Positions 33,180-41,721 of a stretch of DNA of 64,000 nucleotides are shown piece after piece. Within the stretch, counting starts at the first letter, position 1. Each line of letters starts with the position of its first letter. The translations under genes were made by a program, and so were the position numbers. The DNA is from Mycolicibacterium hodleri (GTDB lineage: Bacteria; Actinomycetota; Actinomycetes; Mycobacteriales; Mycobacteriaceae), in NCBI RefSeq assembly GCF_025822245.1, contig NZ_JACKTL010000050.1, positions 87,384 to 151,383 on the forward strand, given 5' to 3'. The notes beneath the pieces are model-generated. The model was not told the origin of the DNA and ran no database searches. It saw only the letters and a program-made list of their open reading frames with translations.

Positions 33180-33635
33180 GTGAGCACTCGGCTGATGCGC
33201 CGCGACGACCTCCTGGGCGCGTGGCACCTGGAGTCATACACCGCCGAATCGGACGGCGCCGTCGACGAACCACTCGGCCCCAGGCCCCTGGGCATCATCA
33301 TGTACACCGCCGACGGCTACATGTCCGCCCAGCTCATGCGCCGCGACCGGCCCGCCTACGACAGGGCCGTCACCGGTGGTGGCACAGCCGAGCAAATGGC
33401 AACGGCGGCAAGCGGTTACCTCTGCTACAGCGGACCCTTCACCGTCGACGAGGCGGCGGGCGTCGTCTCCCATCACGTGGAGGTGTCGCTGTTGCCGAAC
33501 TGGGTCGGCGGCACACAGGTGCGGCACGGCCGACTCGAAGGCGACGCGCTGGTGCTGCGCGCCGAGGTCACCTCGCGCGGCGGCGCGTCGACGGCGCACG
33601 TCCTGACCTGGCGTCGGCCCTCGCGCGACAACTAG
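33180..33635 (+). CDS. Lipocalin-like domain protein
   Basis: A 151-aa protein of the lipocalin-like family (PF13924 type): the N-terminal LLGAWHLESYTAES, the central GIIMYTADGYMSAQLMR and SYxG-type beta-strands (YLCYSGPFTVDEAAGVVSHH), and TLTW-like end VLTWRR. Members act in small-molecule or polyketide tailoring, but the ligand here is unknown. GTG 33180 fits the family start. The gene diverges from the metallopeptidase over 72 nt, and its stop codon is part of a KstR-type motif that precedes the next gene. Confidence 0.7.
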   Translation: MSTRLMRRDDLLGAWHLESYTAESDGAVDEPLGPRPLGIIMYTADGYMSAQLMRRDRPAYDRAVTGGGTAEQMATAASGYLCYSGPFTVDEAAGVVSHHVEVSLLPNWVGGTQVRHGRLEGDALVLRAEVTSRGGASTAHVLTWRRPSRDN

Positions 33636-33646
33636 AACGTGTTACA
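33633..33646. promoter_or_regulatory. KstR-type operator
   Basis: TAGAACGTGTTACA matches the KstR consensus TnnAACnnGTTnnA at every fixed position. It overlaps the stop codon of the lipocalin-like gene and ends 29 nt before the ATG of the DUF1295 reductase. KstR represses genes of cholesterol and lipid catabolism, so this would place the downstream pair in that regulon. Confidence 0.55.
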
Positions 33647-33675
33647 TTTTGGCTCGCCCGGAACCCGAGGAGCCA

Positions 33676-34554
33676 ATGAGTAAGACCCGGTCACTGGTGA
33701 TCGTCACCGTCGCCTACGTCGTCGCCATCGGTGTCGGTGCGGCCTGGTTGGCGTGGGGGCCCCGCACCGGTCAGCTGTGGTTGGACACGTTCGTGGCCGA
33801 CGTGCTCGCCACCGTCGTCATCTTCGCGTTCAGCCGGGCCTACCGGAACTCCAGCTTCTACGACGCCTACTGGAGCGTCGTCCCGCCGGTGATGCTCCTC
33901 TACTGGTGGAGCCAGGCCGGCCCCGGCGTGGCTCAGCTGCGGTGCTGGCTGCTCTCGATCGTGGTGCTGCTCTGGGCGATTCGCCTGACGGCCAACTGGG
34001 TCTACGCCTTCCCTGGACTGCACCACGAGGACTGGCGCTACCCGATGTTCAAACAGCGCGCGGGCCGCCTCGAGCCGGTCGCCGACCTGGTCGCCATCCA
34101 CCTCATCCCGACGTGTCAGGTGTTCCTGGCCATGGTGCCGGCGTACGTGGCCGTCACCCGCGCTGGCGCCGGCCTCGCGTGGCTGGCCTGGTTGGCCTTC
34201 GCCATCGGACTCGCCGCGGTGGCACTGGAACTCGTGGCCGACGTCCAGATGCACCGGTTCGTGCGGCACCGGCAGCCGGGGGAGGTGATGGACCGTGGAC
34301 TGTGGGGCTGGTCGCGCCATCCAAACTACTTCGGGGAGTTCGGCTTCTGGTTCGCCGTCGCCCTGTTCGGCATCGCGGCGGCGCCCGCCGACGCATGGTG
34401 GCTGGTCCTCGGTGCGGTCGCAATCCTGGCGATGTTCCTCGGCGCCAGCATCCCCATGATGGAGGCGCGCAGCCTCGAACGGCGGCCGGCGTACCGCGAC
34501 GTGGTGGACCGGGTGTCGCGCTTCGTGCCGTGGCCCCCCAAGGCGCTGCCGTGA
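33676..34554 (+). CDS. DUF1295 membrane reductase (steroid 5-alpha-reductase-like)
   Basis: A 292-aa polytopic membrane protein (about seven hydrophobic segments) of the DUF1295 family, related to 3-oxo-5-alpha-steroid 4-dehydrogenase. The C-terminal cofactor-binding signature GLWGWSRHPNYFGEFGFW is intact, and the DRGLW-SRHPNY-E residues suggest NADPH-dependent reduction of a lipid or steroid. ATG 33676 follows GAGGAG. The stop overlaps the start of the flavoprotein gene, and a KstR-type motif lies upstream, so a role in sterol metabolism is a fair inference. Confidence 0.8.
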   Translation: MSKTRSLVIVTVAYVVAIGVGAAWLAWGPRTGQLWLDTFVADVLATVVIFAFSRAYRNSSFYDAYWSVVPPVMLLYWWSQAGPGVAQLRCWLLSIVVLLWAIRLTANWVYAFPGLHHEDWRYPMFKQRAGRLEPVADLVAIHLIPTCQVFLAMVPAYVAVTRAGAGLAWLAWLAFAIGLAAVALELVADVQMHRFVRHRQPGEVMDRGLWGWSRHPNYFGEFGFWFAVALFGIAAAPADAWWLVLGAVAILAMFLGASIPMMEARSLERRPAYRDVVDRVSRFVPWPPKALP

Positions 34555-35660
34555 CCAGGAAGCGCGTCGTCGTCGCCGGGCTCGGCGACAGCGGGATCCT
34601 CACCGCGATCCGGCTTGCGAAACACGCCGACGTCGTCGGGATCTCGGCCAAGCCCGCGCTGGTCAGCGGTCAGGAACTGGGCCTGCGCCTCAGCCGGCCC
34701 GACGACTGGTCGCGCGACTACTGCATCGCCTTCGACAGGTTCCGCGGGATGGACCGCGTGCGCACCGTGCACGCCCGGCTCACCGGAGTCGACCCCGCCG
34801 CCCGCCGCGTCGTCGTCGAACGCGAGGACGGCACGTCCGAGACCGAGGACTACGACGCGCTGGTGATCTCGACCGGGGTGACCAACGGTTTCTGGCGCAG
34901 GCCCACGCTGCAGTCAGCCGACGACGTCGCCGTCGACCTGCGCACCGCGCACGACCGGCTCGCGCACGCGGAGTCCGTCGTCGTGATCGGCGGCGGCGCG
35001 GCCGCGGTGAGCAGCGCCGCCAACCTCGCCCGCACGTGGCCGCGTACCCGCGTCGACCTGTACCACCCCGGCCCACGTCCGCTGCCCACTCACCACCCCA
35101 GGGTGGGGGGCCGCGTCCAACGTCGGCTCCACGAGCTCGGCGTGGGGGTGCACGGGGGCCACCGCGCCGTCGTGCCGGACGGGTTCGGCTGCGACGAGAT
35201 CACCACCGGCACCGTGCAGTGGAGCACCGGGCAGGAGCCGGTGGCGGCCGACGCCGTGCTCTGGGCGATCGGGCGGGTCACCCCGAACACCGGCTGGTTG
35301 CCGTCGGACATGACCGACGACGACGGTTTCGTCCGGGTGACGCCCGACCTCAGGGTCCCGGGGCGGCCCGGGGTGTTCGCCATCGGCGATGTCGCCGCCA
35401 CCGACCCGTTGCGCAGCTCGGCTCGCAACCGGGCCGACGGTCTGCTGGCCCACAACGTTCGAGCCGACTTCGCGGGAGCGCCCCTGCGCGACTATCGGGC
35501 CCCGACGCGGCGTTGGGGTTCGGTGCTGGGCGCCCAACCCGACGGCTTGGAGGTCTTCACCCCGAGCGGTCGGGCGTTCCGGTTCCCGGCGTGGTCGATC
35601 GACCGAATCCTGCAACCGCTGATCGTCCGCAAGGGCATCTACGGCGGCGTCCGACCCTGA
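34551..35660 (+). CDS. FAD/NAD(P)-dependent oxidoreductase (NDH-2/AIF-like)
   Basis: A 369-aa pyridine-nucleotide-disulphide oxidoreductase-fold protein. The FAD site is GLGDSG at the N-terminus with FAIGDVAATDP near residue 280; the NAD(P) site is VIGGGAAAVSSAANL (~residue 145). No redox-active CxxxxC pair is visible, so it is of the type-II NADH dehydrogenase/AIF class rather than a disulphide reductase. The start GTG overlaps the upstream stop (GTGA), indicating translational coupling with the DUF1295 reductase, for which it might supply electrons (inference). Confidence 0.82.
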   Translation: MTRKRVVVAGLGDSGILTAIRLAKHADVVGISAKPALVSGQELGLRLSRPDDWSRDYCIAFDRFRGMDRVRTVHARLTGVDPAARRVVVEREDGTSETEDYDALVISTGVTNGFWRRPTLQSADDVAVDLRTAHDRLAHAESVVVIGGGAAAVSSAANLARTWPRTRVDLYHPGPRPLPTHHPRVGGRVQRRLHELGVGVHGGHRAVVPDGFGCDEITTGTVQWSTGQEPVAADAVLWAIGRVTPNTGWLPSDMTDDDGFVRVTPDLRVPGRPGVFAIGDVAATDPLRSSARNRADGLLAHNVRADFAGAPLRDYRAPTRRWGSVLGAQPDGLEVFTPSGRAFRFPAWSIDRILQPLIVRKGIYGGVRP

Positions 35661-35667
35661 CGCGCGG

Positions 35668-36336
35668 TCAGCCGAGCCGGACGCACGCCTGCATGCCGTC
35701 GCCCGTCGCGATCTTGACCGACAGGTAACCGTTGGCCGGGTCGGCCAGATGTGCCAGCAGCGGGCCGTGAACGTCACTGCCCCAATCCATGTCGACGTCG
35801 TCGACGAGGATCAACGAGCCCGGCCGCAGGGACGGTTCCAGCAGTCGCAGCACCGGCAACGCCAGATCCGGCCAGCCGTCCAACAGCACCAGGTCGACCG
35901 CGTCCGGCACCTCGGCCAGCGTCTCGAGGGCGTCGCCGACGCGGAGGTCGATGAGGTCCGACACCCCCGCCTCGTCGAAGTTGCGTTGGGCCGCAACGGC
36001 TTTGTCGTGCTGCAGCTCGGTGCCGATGACGGTCCCGCCACCGTTGTCGCGCACGGCCGCGGCCAGGTGGATGGTGGAGACGCCGAACGACGTGCCGTAT
36101 TCGACGACGGTGCGGGCGCCGGTCGACCGGGCCAGCAGGTACAGCAGCGCGCCGCCGTCGGACGACACGGACATGTACACGTCCTTGAACAGCTCGGCGC
36201 GCTGCGCCGCGCTGAGGTGGGCGGGGAACCCGTCGACCCCGGTGGCGGCGAACGCCTGTGGGTCGTGTTCCTCCTCGGCGGACAACATGCGTTGCAGGAC
36301 AACGGAAACGGGCTCGGTGTGAAGGGTGGACGTCAT
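35668..36336 (-). CDS. Class I SAM-dependent O-methyltransferase
   Basis: A 222-aa O-methyltransferase (catechol/caffeoyl-CoA type, Rv0187-like). SAM motif I is VEYGTSFGVSTIHLA, followed by GTELQHDKAVAAQRNFDEAG, the acidic VGDALETL and the metal-binding VLLDGWPDLALPVLRLLEP with ILVDDVD. It acts on a hydroxyl group of a small molecule; the substrate is unknown. The gene diverges from a LysR regulator across 92 nt, the classic arrangement for LysR control, and converges with the flavoprotein gene. Confidence 0.85.
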   Translation of the reverse strand: MTSTLHTEPVSVVLQRMLSAEEEHDPQAFAATGVDGFPAHLSAAQRAELFKDVYMSVSSDGGALLYLLARSTGARTVVEYGTSFGVSTIHLAAAVRDNGGGTVIGTELQHDKAVAAQRNFDEAGVSDLIDLRVGDALETLAEVPDAVDLVLLDGWPDLALPVLRLLEPSLRPGSLILVDDVDMDWGSDVHGPLLAHLADPANGYLSVKIATGDGMQACVRLG

Positions 36337-36428
36337 GGTTTAGAACCTCTCTCGTGGTGACGGACACCAACGTACGATCGAGTCGGATTGTCGTCCAGTG
36401 CATGCTTGGTAAGGAATGGTTGCAAAAA

Positions 36429-37334
36429 ATGGAATCTAGTCTGGATCTCAACCTGTTCGTCGCGCTCGACGCTCTGCTCGACGAGGGCAGCGTCACCGGT
36501 GCGGCGCAACGACTGCACACCTCCGCCCCGGCGATGAGTCGGACGCTCGCCCGCCTGCGGCGGATGCTCGACGACCCGATCCTGGTGCGCGCGGGCCGGA
36601 CGATGGTGCCGACGCCGCGGGCCCTCGCGATGAAGAGCGGGGTGCACGAGCTGGTCGAACGGGGCCGCAGCCTGATGAACCCGCAGGAGCAGGCGGACCC
36701 GGCCAATCTGCGTCGCACCTTTTCGGTGCAGATCGGTGACCTGCTGTCCAACGGCATTGGTGCCCGGCTGGTGTCGCGCATCCGTGGCGAGGCGCCCGGG
36801 GTGACGTTGCGCTTCGTCGGCGACAGCCACGAGGACACCGATGCGCTTCGCGACGGCAGCGTGGACCTGGAACTCGGCCAGATGCGCCGCACCCACCCGG
36901 AGACCCACATCGAGCCGCTGTTCTCCGACCGAATGGTGGGAGTGGTTCGGGCGGATCATCCGCTCGACGGGAAGCGGGTCACGCTGCCGCGGTTCGCCGC
37001 CGCCGAACACGTGGTGTCCTCGCGCCGCGGCCGCCTCACCGGGCCGGTCGACGACCTCTTGGCCGAACGGGGTCTGCGCCGTCGGGTGGCCGTCTGCACG
37101 CCGACCGCGCTCGCCGCGTTCCACCTGATCCAGAACAGCGATCTCGTCGGCATCGCGCCGCGGGCGATCACGCGCGACACCCTGACCGCCTTCGGGCTGC
37201 GGTCCTTCGAGGTTCCGCTGGACCTGCCGACGCTGGACGTGAGCGTGGCGTGGCACCCCAGGTACGAGGCCGACGGCGCCCACCGATGGTTGCGGCAGTG
37301 CGTTCGGGACGCCATTTCCGACGTCTCGTCGTGA
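36429..37334 (+). CDS. LysR-family transcriptional regulator
   Basis: A 301-aa LysR-type regulator: winged helix-turn-helix at residues ~5-65 (LNLFVALDALLDEGSVTGAA, SAPAMSRTLARLRRML) and a periplasmic-binding-fold effector domain (~95-295). It is divergent from the O-methyltransferase gene, which is its likely target. ATG 36429 fits the family start (MESSLDLNLFVAL). TTG 36420 with AAGGA 4 nt upstream, or ATG 36402, are possible alternatives. The 266 nt after its stop hold no recognisable gene, only the promoter of the next gene. Confidence 0.85.
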   Translation: MESSLDLNLFVALDALLDEGSVTGAAQRLHTSAPAMSRTLARLRRMLDDPILVRAGRTMVPTPRALAMKSGVHELVERGRSLMNPQEQADPANLRRTFSVQIGDLLSNGIGARLVSRIRGEAPGVTLRFVGDSHEDTDALRDGSVDLELGQMRRTHPETHIEPLFSDRMVGVVRADHPLDGKRVTLPRFAAAEHVVSSRRGRLTGPVDDLLAERGLRRRVAVCTPTALAAFHLIQNSDLVGIAPRAITRDTLTAFGLRSFEVPLDLPTLDVSVAWHPRYEADGAHRWLRQCVRDAISDVSS

Positions 37335-37600
37335 AACACGATAACGATTCGGTCACGTGATTTCCGGCGCTTCATCACGATCACTTAAGAGTCGGGGCCG
37401 GACTTTCAAGATCTTGTCCGAGCGCTTACCAAATTCGGTCGGAAATGTCGTCCATTTCACGTGGTTTCGGCGTAACGCCTGGCAGGGCTCCCGCGAGGGG
37501 CTAATCCGGGCCTTCTCGTGGCCTTTCGAGCGGTGCGTACCGTGGATTTCGGGTCGAGTACACGGCTTGTCACACGAGACTCTCAACGAGGAAATCAATC

Positions 37601-37969
37601 ATGAAATTCACTGGTATCGCCATGCTCTTCACCGGTATCGCCGCCGCCGCCACCGTCGCGGCACCGGCAGCCTCGGCCGCGCCGGACTGCAGCGGACAGG
37701 GCGTCGCCAACACCGTCAGCTCCGTGACCGGCTCGGCTCGCGACTACCTGCGCGCCCACCCGGGTGCCGGCCAGGTCGTCTACGCGGCGCAGGACCAGCC
37801 GCGGGACCAGGCGGCCGCCAACATCCGGAACTACTTCACGGCCAACCCGCAGGAGTACTACGAGCTGCGCGGCATCATCGCTCCGATCGGCGACACCCAG
37901 AGGGCGTGCAACGTCTCGGTGCTGCCGCAGGACTTGGAGTCCGCCTACGCCGAGTTCATGGCCGGCTGA
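37601..37969 (+). CDS. Hemophore-family secreted heme-binding protein (Rv0203/Rv1174c family)
   Basis: A 122-aa exported protein: signal peptide to about residue 26 (ASAA cleavage), then a ~95-aa helical domain with two cysteines (DCSGQGV near the start, RACNV near the end) expected to form a disulphide. YLRAHP supplies Tyr and His four residues apart, the spacing of the Tyr59/His63 heme ligands described for Rv0203, and NYFTANP is the second family block. GAGGAA lies 8 nt upstream of the ATG. It is a third copy, 18 kb from the two near mmpL11, and stands alone between LysR and a convergent carboxyltransferase gene. Confidence 0.75.
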   Translation: MKFTGIAMLFTGIAAAATVAAPAASAAPDCSGQGVANTVSSVTGSARDYLRAHPGAGQVVYAAQDQPRDQAAANIRNYFTANPQEYYELRGIIAPIGDTQRACNVSVLPQDLESAYAEFMAG

Positions 37970-37970
37970 C

Positions 37971-39521
37971 CTACCAGGTGTCGACGAACCGCGGCCGCCG
38001 AGCATCCAGCGGGTGCTCCGCGGCCGCGGCCAGCGTCGCGGCGATCACCCGCCGGGTGTCGGCCGGGTCGACGACGTCGTCGATCTCGAACAGCGCCGCG
38101 GCGTTGAGCGCCCGGGCGTTCTCCTGAGCCGCGGCGGTCGCCTGACGGACGCGTTCCTCACGCTCGTCGTCGTCGGCGATCGCCTCCAATTCCTTGCGCA
38201 GGCCCAACCGGACCGCGCCCTCCAACCCCATCGGTCCGAGGTGAGCACCCGGCCACGCCACCGTCAGCAGCGGCTCGTGCAAGCCACCGCCGCACATCGC
38301 CTGTGCGCCAAGGCCGTACCCACGCCGCAGCACCACCGCCACCAGCGGCACCCGGATCGACGCGCCGGCCACCAGAAGGCGAGAGCCGTGCCGCACCAAC
38401 GCCTCGGCTTCGGCGGCCTGGCCGACCATGTAGCCCGGACAGTCGACCAATGAGACGACCGGAAGACTGAACGCGTCGCAGAGCTGCAGGAAGCGGGCGG
38501 CTTTGTCGGCCGCTCCCGCGGTGATGGCGCCCGCCATCACCCGGGTGTTGTTGGCGAGCACGCCCACCGGCCTGCCGTCGACGCGCGCCAGCGCCGTCAC
38601 CATCTCCGGGGCGAATCGCTCCCTGAGGAACGTCACCGAGCCCTCGTCGGCGATGGTCTCGATGATCGGGCCGACGTGATACGCCCGGCGGGCGCGCTCG
38701 GGAACCATTGTGCGCAAGGCGGTTTGGTCCGCCGCGGAGCCCGGGGTGGTGACGCCACGGAAGTACCCGAGGAGTTTCTTGGCCGTCGCGGTCGCCGCCG
38801 CCTCGTCGGCCACCACCACGTCGACCACCCCGTTGGGGGCCTGCACCGAGATCGGCCCCACGTCGTCGGGCGCCACGGAGCCGAGTCCGCCGCCGGCGAT
38901 CATGGCCGGGCCGCCCATGCCGATCGACGCGTCCTCGGTGGCTACGATCAGATCCGAGCATCCCGCGATCACGGCGTTGCCGGCGAAGCAGCGCCCCTTG
39001 ACCACGGCGATCCGCGGTACCACTCCCGACAGGGCGGCCCACAGCTTGAACGCGCGCACGTCGAGCGACGAGACGACGGGGTAGTCGGTGTCCCCGGGAC
39101 GGCCGCCGCCACCCTCGGCGAAGAACACCGTGGGCAGTCGCAGGCGTTCGATCACGTCGAACAGCCGGTCCTTCTTGCGGTGACCGAGCGCGCCCTGCGT
39201 GCCCGCGAGCACCGTGTAGTCGTAGGCCAGCACCGCACAGGCCGCACCGTCGACCGTGGCCGTGCCCGCGACCATGCCGTCGGCGGGCGTGCGGGCGATC
39301 AGATCGTCGACGCCACGCCGGAGACGTTGCGCCGCAATGGCATACCTGCCGTATTCGACGAACGAGCCCGGGTCGACGAGGTCGGCGACGTTCTCCCGCG
39401 CGGTGCGTCCACCCGCGGCATGCCTGCGCTCGACCGCATCGGGCCTGGCGGCGTCCTCGGTCAAGGCCCGGCGGCGGTCCAGCTCCACCAGGTCGTCGCG
39501 CAACGTCTCGTCAGTCGCCAA
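37971..39521 (-). CDS. Acyl-CoA carboxylase carboxyltransferase subunit
   Basis: A 516-aa carboxyltransferase (AccD/PccB-type) with both crotonase-like halves: N-terminal GGRTARENVADLVDPGSFVE, acyl-CoA oxyanion region GGGGRPGDTDYP, the biotin-side VDCPGYMVGQAAEAEA and AWPGAHLGPMGLEGAVRLG. It transfers CO2 from carboxybiotin to an acyl-CoA; no biotin carboxylase gene lies in the window, so its partner is elsewhere. The frame opens at ATG 39572, but that codon would overlap the divergent PPOX start by 2 nt. TTG 39521 with GGGAGAG 4 nt upstream is preferred. Confidence 0.85.
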   Translation of the reverse strand: MATDETLRDDLVELDRRRALTEDAARPDAVERRHAAGGRTARENVADLVDPGSFVEYGRYAIAAQRLRRGVDDLIARTPADGMVAGTATVDGAACAVLAYDYTVLAGTQGALGHRKKDRLFDVIERLRLPTVFFAEGGGGRPGDTDYPVVSSLDVRAFKLWAALSGVVPRIAVVKGRCFAGNAVIAGCSDLIVATEDASIGMGGPAMIAGGGLGSVAPDDVGPISVQAPNGVVDVVVADEAAATATAKKLLGYFRGVTTPGSAADQTALRTMVPERARRAYHVGPIIETIADEGSVTFLRERFAPEMVTALARVDGRPVGVLANNTRVMAGAITAGAADKAARFLQLCDAFSLPVVSLVDCPGYMVGQAAEAEALVRHGSRLLVAGASIRVPLVAVVLRRGYGLGAQAMCGGGLHEPLLTVAWPGAHLGPMGLEGAVRLGLRKELEAIADDDEREERVRQATAAAQENARALNAAALFEIDDVVDPADTRRVIAATLAAAAEHPLDARRPRFVDTW

Positions 39522-39570
39522 GGTTCTCTCCCGCGGAATAGTGTGTGCCCGGTCACGGGTTGGGGTTGTC

Positions 39571-40002
39571 ATGACCAGCTCCACATTCAACCCGCGAACC
39601 CTGCTCGCCGACGCGCGACTCGGCGTGCTGGCCACCATCAAGGCCAACGGCCTGCCACAGCTGTCCCCGGTGACCCCGTACTTCGACCAGGCCGCCGACG
39701 TCGTCTACGTCTCGATGACCGACGGGCGAGCCAAGACCGCGAACCTGCGGCGCGATCCGCGCGCGGCGCTCGAGGTCACCAGCGCCGACGGGTGGTCGTG
39801 GGCGACCGCCGAGGGCACCGTCACGCTGACCGGGCCGGGCACCGACCCGCACGGCCCCGAGGTCGAGGCGCTGGTCGACTACTACCGCGCCGCGGCAGGG
39901 GAGCACCCCGACTGGGACGAGTACCGGTCGGTGATGGTGTCAGATCGCCGGGTGCTGATGGCGCTGACGGTCCAGAAGGTCTACGGCGAAGCCATTCGCT
40001 GA
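39571..40002 (+). CDS. PPOX-class F420-dependent protein (Rv1155-like split-barrel)
   Basis: A 143-aa flavin/F420-binding split-barrel protein: LLADARLGVLATIKANGLPQ, VYVSMTDGRAKTANLRRDPR and the C-terminal VLMALTVQKVYGEAIR are the family blocks. Such proteins bind F420 (or FMN) and reduce unknown substrates. ATG 39571 shares a CATG with a possible start of the divergent carboxyltransferase gene. Confidence 0.83.
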   Translation: MTSSTFNPRTLLADARLGVLATIKANGLPQLSPVTPYFDQAADVVYVSMTDGRAKTANLRRDPRAALEVTSADGWSWATAEGTVTLTGPGTDPHGPEVEALVDYYRAAAGEHPDWDEYRSVMVSDRRVLMALTVQKVYGEAIR

Positions 40003-40035
40003 TCCCCTGTCGCTCCGCTCCTGCCCGCCGACCCG

Positions 40036-40467
40036 CTAGCCGTAGAGCTCCTCGAACTTCTTGACCGACTTCTCGATGTCGCCCTTGACGGCGCGGGCGG
40101 CGCCCATGCCGATCGGGCCGAACAACGGCGCCCCGCCGAGGTCGATCTTCACCTTGAACTCGCAGCCCGTGGACAGCGGCTTGACCGTCATGCGCAATGC
40201 GTACCTGGTTCCCCCGACCCCGTCGCCGGTGATGTCGATCAGATTTGGCGGGTCGTAGTCCTTGATGGTCCAGGTGACGCGGTTGCGCATGCCCTTGGCG
40301 CCCGCGACGCCGACGAGGGTGGTGCCCACGGCGAGCTCGTCGGGAAGGTCGCAGCGCCAGCCCTGATGCATCGTCAGCCAGTCCCCGAGCGAGGACAGGT
40401 CGGCGACGTGCGACCACGCTTCCTCCGGGCTGATGGACAGTTTGCGGGACAGCTCGACTTTGGCCAC
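40036..40467 (-). CDS. SRPBCC (START-like) family protein
   Basis: A 143-aa single-domain START/Bet v1-fold protein (polyketide cyclase/dehydrase family). It opens VELSRKLSISPEEAWSHVAD LSSLGDWL and ends with the long C-terminal helix GAARAVKGDIEKSVKKFEEL. Such proteins bind hydrophobic ligands in mycobacteria and are mostly uncharacterised. GTG 40467 is immediately before the first strand. It follows the beta-lactamase-like hydrolase by 9 nt on the same strand and is probably the third gene of that operon. Confidence 0.75.
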   Translation of the reverse strand: MAKVELSRKLSISPEEAWSHVADLSSLGDWLTMHQGWRCDLPDELAVGTTLVGVAGAKGMRNRVTWTIKDYDPPNLIDITGDGVGGTRYALRMTVKPLSTGCEFKVKIDLGGAPLFGPIGMGAARAVKGDIEKSVKKFEELYG

Positions 40468-40476
40468 CCGGACAGG

Positions 40477-41721
40477 CTAGCCCGCGGCTACCCGGGGGAA
40501 TCCGGCGGCGATGGCGTCGAGCACGGCGGGATACCGCTTGGCCTCGCGGTGGCCGCCTGGCTTGCCGCTGCTGACCACCCCGACCGCGAGGTCGCGCTCG
40601 GGATCCGCCCAGACGGCGATGTCGACCAGGCCGGTGTGGCCGAACGCCGCGGGAGCGTTCAGGCCGAACGGGCCAAACCGCTTGCTTCCCAGCATGTATC
40701 CGGTGCCCCAGCGCATCGGCATGAGCCCCATGGCGATGTCGGGCCGCAGCCGACGTGCCTGGGTCGTCGCGGCGCGCAGCGTCTCGGGCGTCATGATGCG
40801 CACACCGTCGAGTTCGCCACCCCGGCGCAACATCTCGGCGAAGCGGGACAGTTCGTGGGCGGTCGACACCGTGCTGGACGACGGCACCACGCTGGTGAGG
40901 AACTGAGGGGTGTTGGTGAACGGAATGATCTGATGCGTCGTGCCGCCGATGGCCAGCTTGAAGGCCGCCGCGATCGGTGCGGGCAGCGGCGTACCCGTGG
41001 CATGGCTCGGGGCCACCAGCGGAACGTCTTGCGGTGCAACGCCGTAATTGGTCCAGCGGAACCCCAGGGGTTCCAGGATCTCCTCGGCAAGCACGTCGCG
41101 GATGTCCTTGCCGGTGGCAGCCGAGACGATCTCCCGGGTCAGCGGTCCCCACGTCAGCGCGTGGTAGACGTGCACCATTCCCGGCGGATAGATGGTCCTC
41201 AGGTTGCCGAGCATCTCGCGGGCGTAGGCGCTGTCGTTCATCCGCTTCAGGTCGGGCTTGGGCCCGGTCGCGAAGGGCACGCCCGCGCTGTGGGTCAGCA
41301 CGTGGCGGATGGTGGTGCGGTCCTTGCGATGGCTGGTGTAAGTCGGCAGGTACTCGCACACCCGGTCGTCGAGTGAGAAGACGCCACGCTCGGCCAGCAG
41401 GTGAAACACCGTGGTGGTCATCGCCTTTGCCGCCGAATACACGCAGAACGGCGTTTCGGTGGTCACCGGGATCTTCTCGGCGTCCGCCGGGTCCTGCGGG
41501 CCGTTGCCCCACCCGTGACCGATCGCCCGGTCGAGCACGACCCGGCCGCGGTGGCGTACGCACACCTGGATGGCGGGGTGCATGCCGGCCGAATACCAGT
41601 GACGGGTGGCCTGCCAGATGCGTTCGACCGCCGCGGCGTCGACCCCGGAGTGGTCCTCCTCGCCGCGCGAGGTGACCGCGTCGAGATCGCTCGGTACCCG
41701 GATCCGTCCGTCTGTCGTCAT
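40477..41721 (-). CDS. Serine hydrolase, beta-lactamase/class C PBP family (esterase-like)
   Basis: A 414-aa serine hydrolase: SxxK motif SAAK in YSAAKAMTTTVF, the tyrosine motif in VYHALTWG, and the third motif FGHTG (HTG for KTG). No signal peptide is visible. Mycobacterial LipL/LipD-type esterases share this fold and act on acyl esters rather than beta-lactams. ATG 41721 overlaps the stop of the nitrobindin gene (ATGA), so the two are translationally coupled, with the SRPBCC gene following after 9 nt. Confidence 0.82.
   Translation of the reverse strand: MTTDGRIRVPSDLDAVTSRGEEDHSGVDAAAVERIWQATRHWYSAGMHPAIQVCVRHRGRVVLDRAIGHGWGNGPQDPADAEKIPVTTETPFCVYSAAKAMTTTVFHLLAERGVFSLDDRVCEYLPTYTSHRKDRTTIRHVLTHSAGVPFATGPKPDLKRMNDSAYAREMLGNLRTIYPPGMVHVYHALTWGPLTREIVSAATGKDIRDVLAEEILEPLGFRWTNYGVAPQDVPLVAPSHATGTPLPAPIAAAFKLAIGGTTHQIIPFTNTPQFLTSVVPSSSTVSTAHELSRFAEMLRRGGELDGVRIMTPETLRAATTQARRLRPDIAMGLMPMRWGTGYMLGSKRFGPFGLNAPAAFGHTGLVDIAVWADPERDLAVGVVSSGKPGGHREAKRYPAVLDAIAAGFPRVAAG

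Noticed and set aside
33107..33227. N-terminal extension of the minimal metallopeptidase
   Set aside because: It would overlap the divergent lipocalin-like gene start and exceeds the usual family length.
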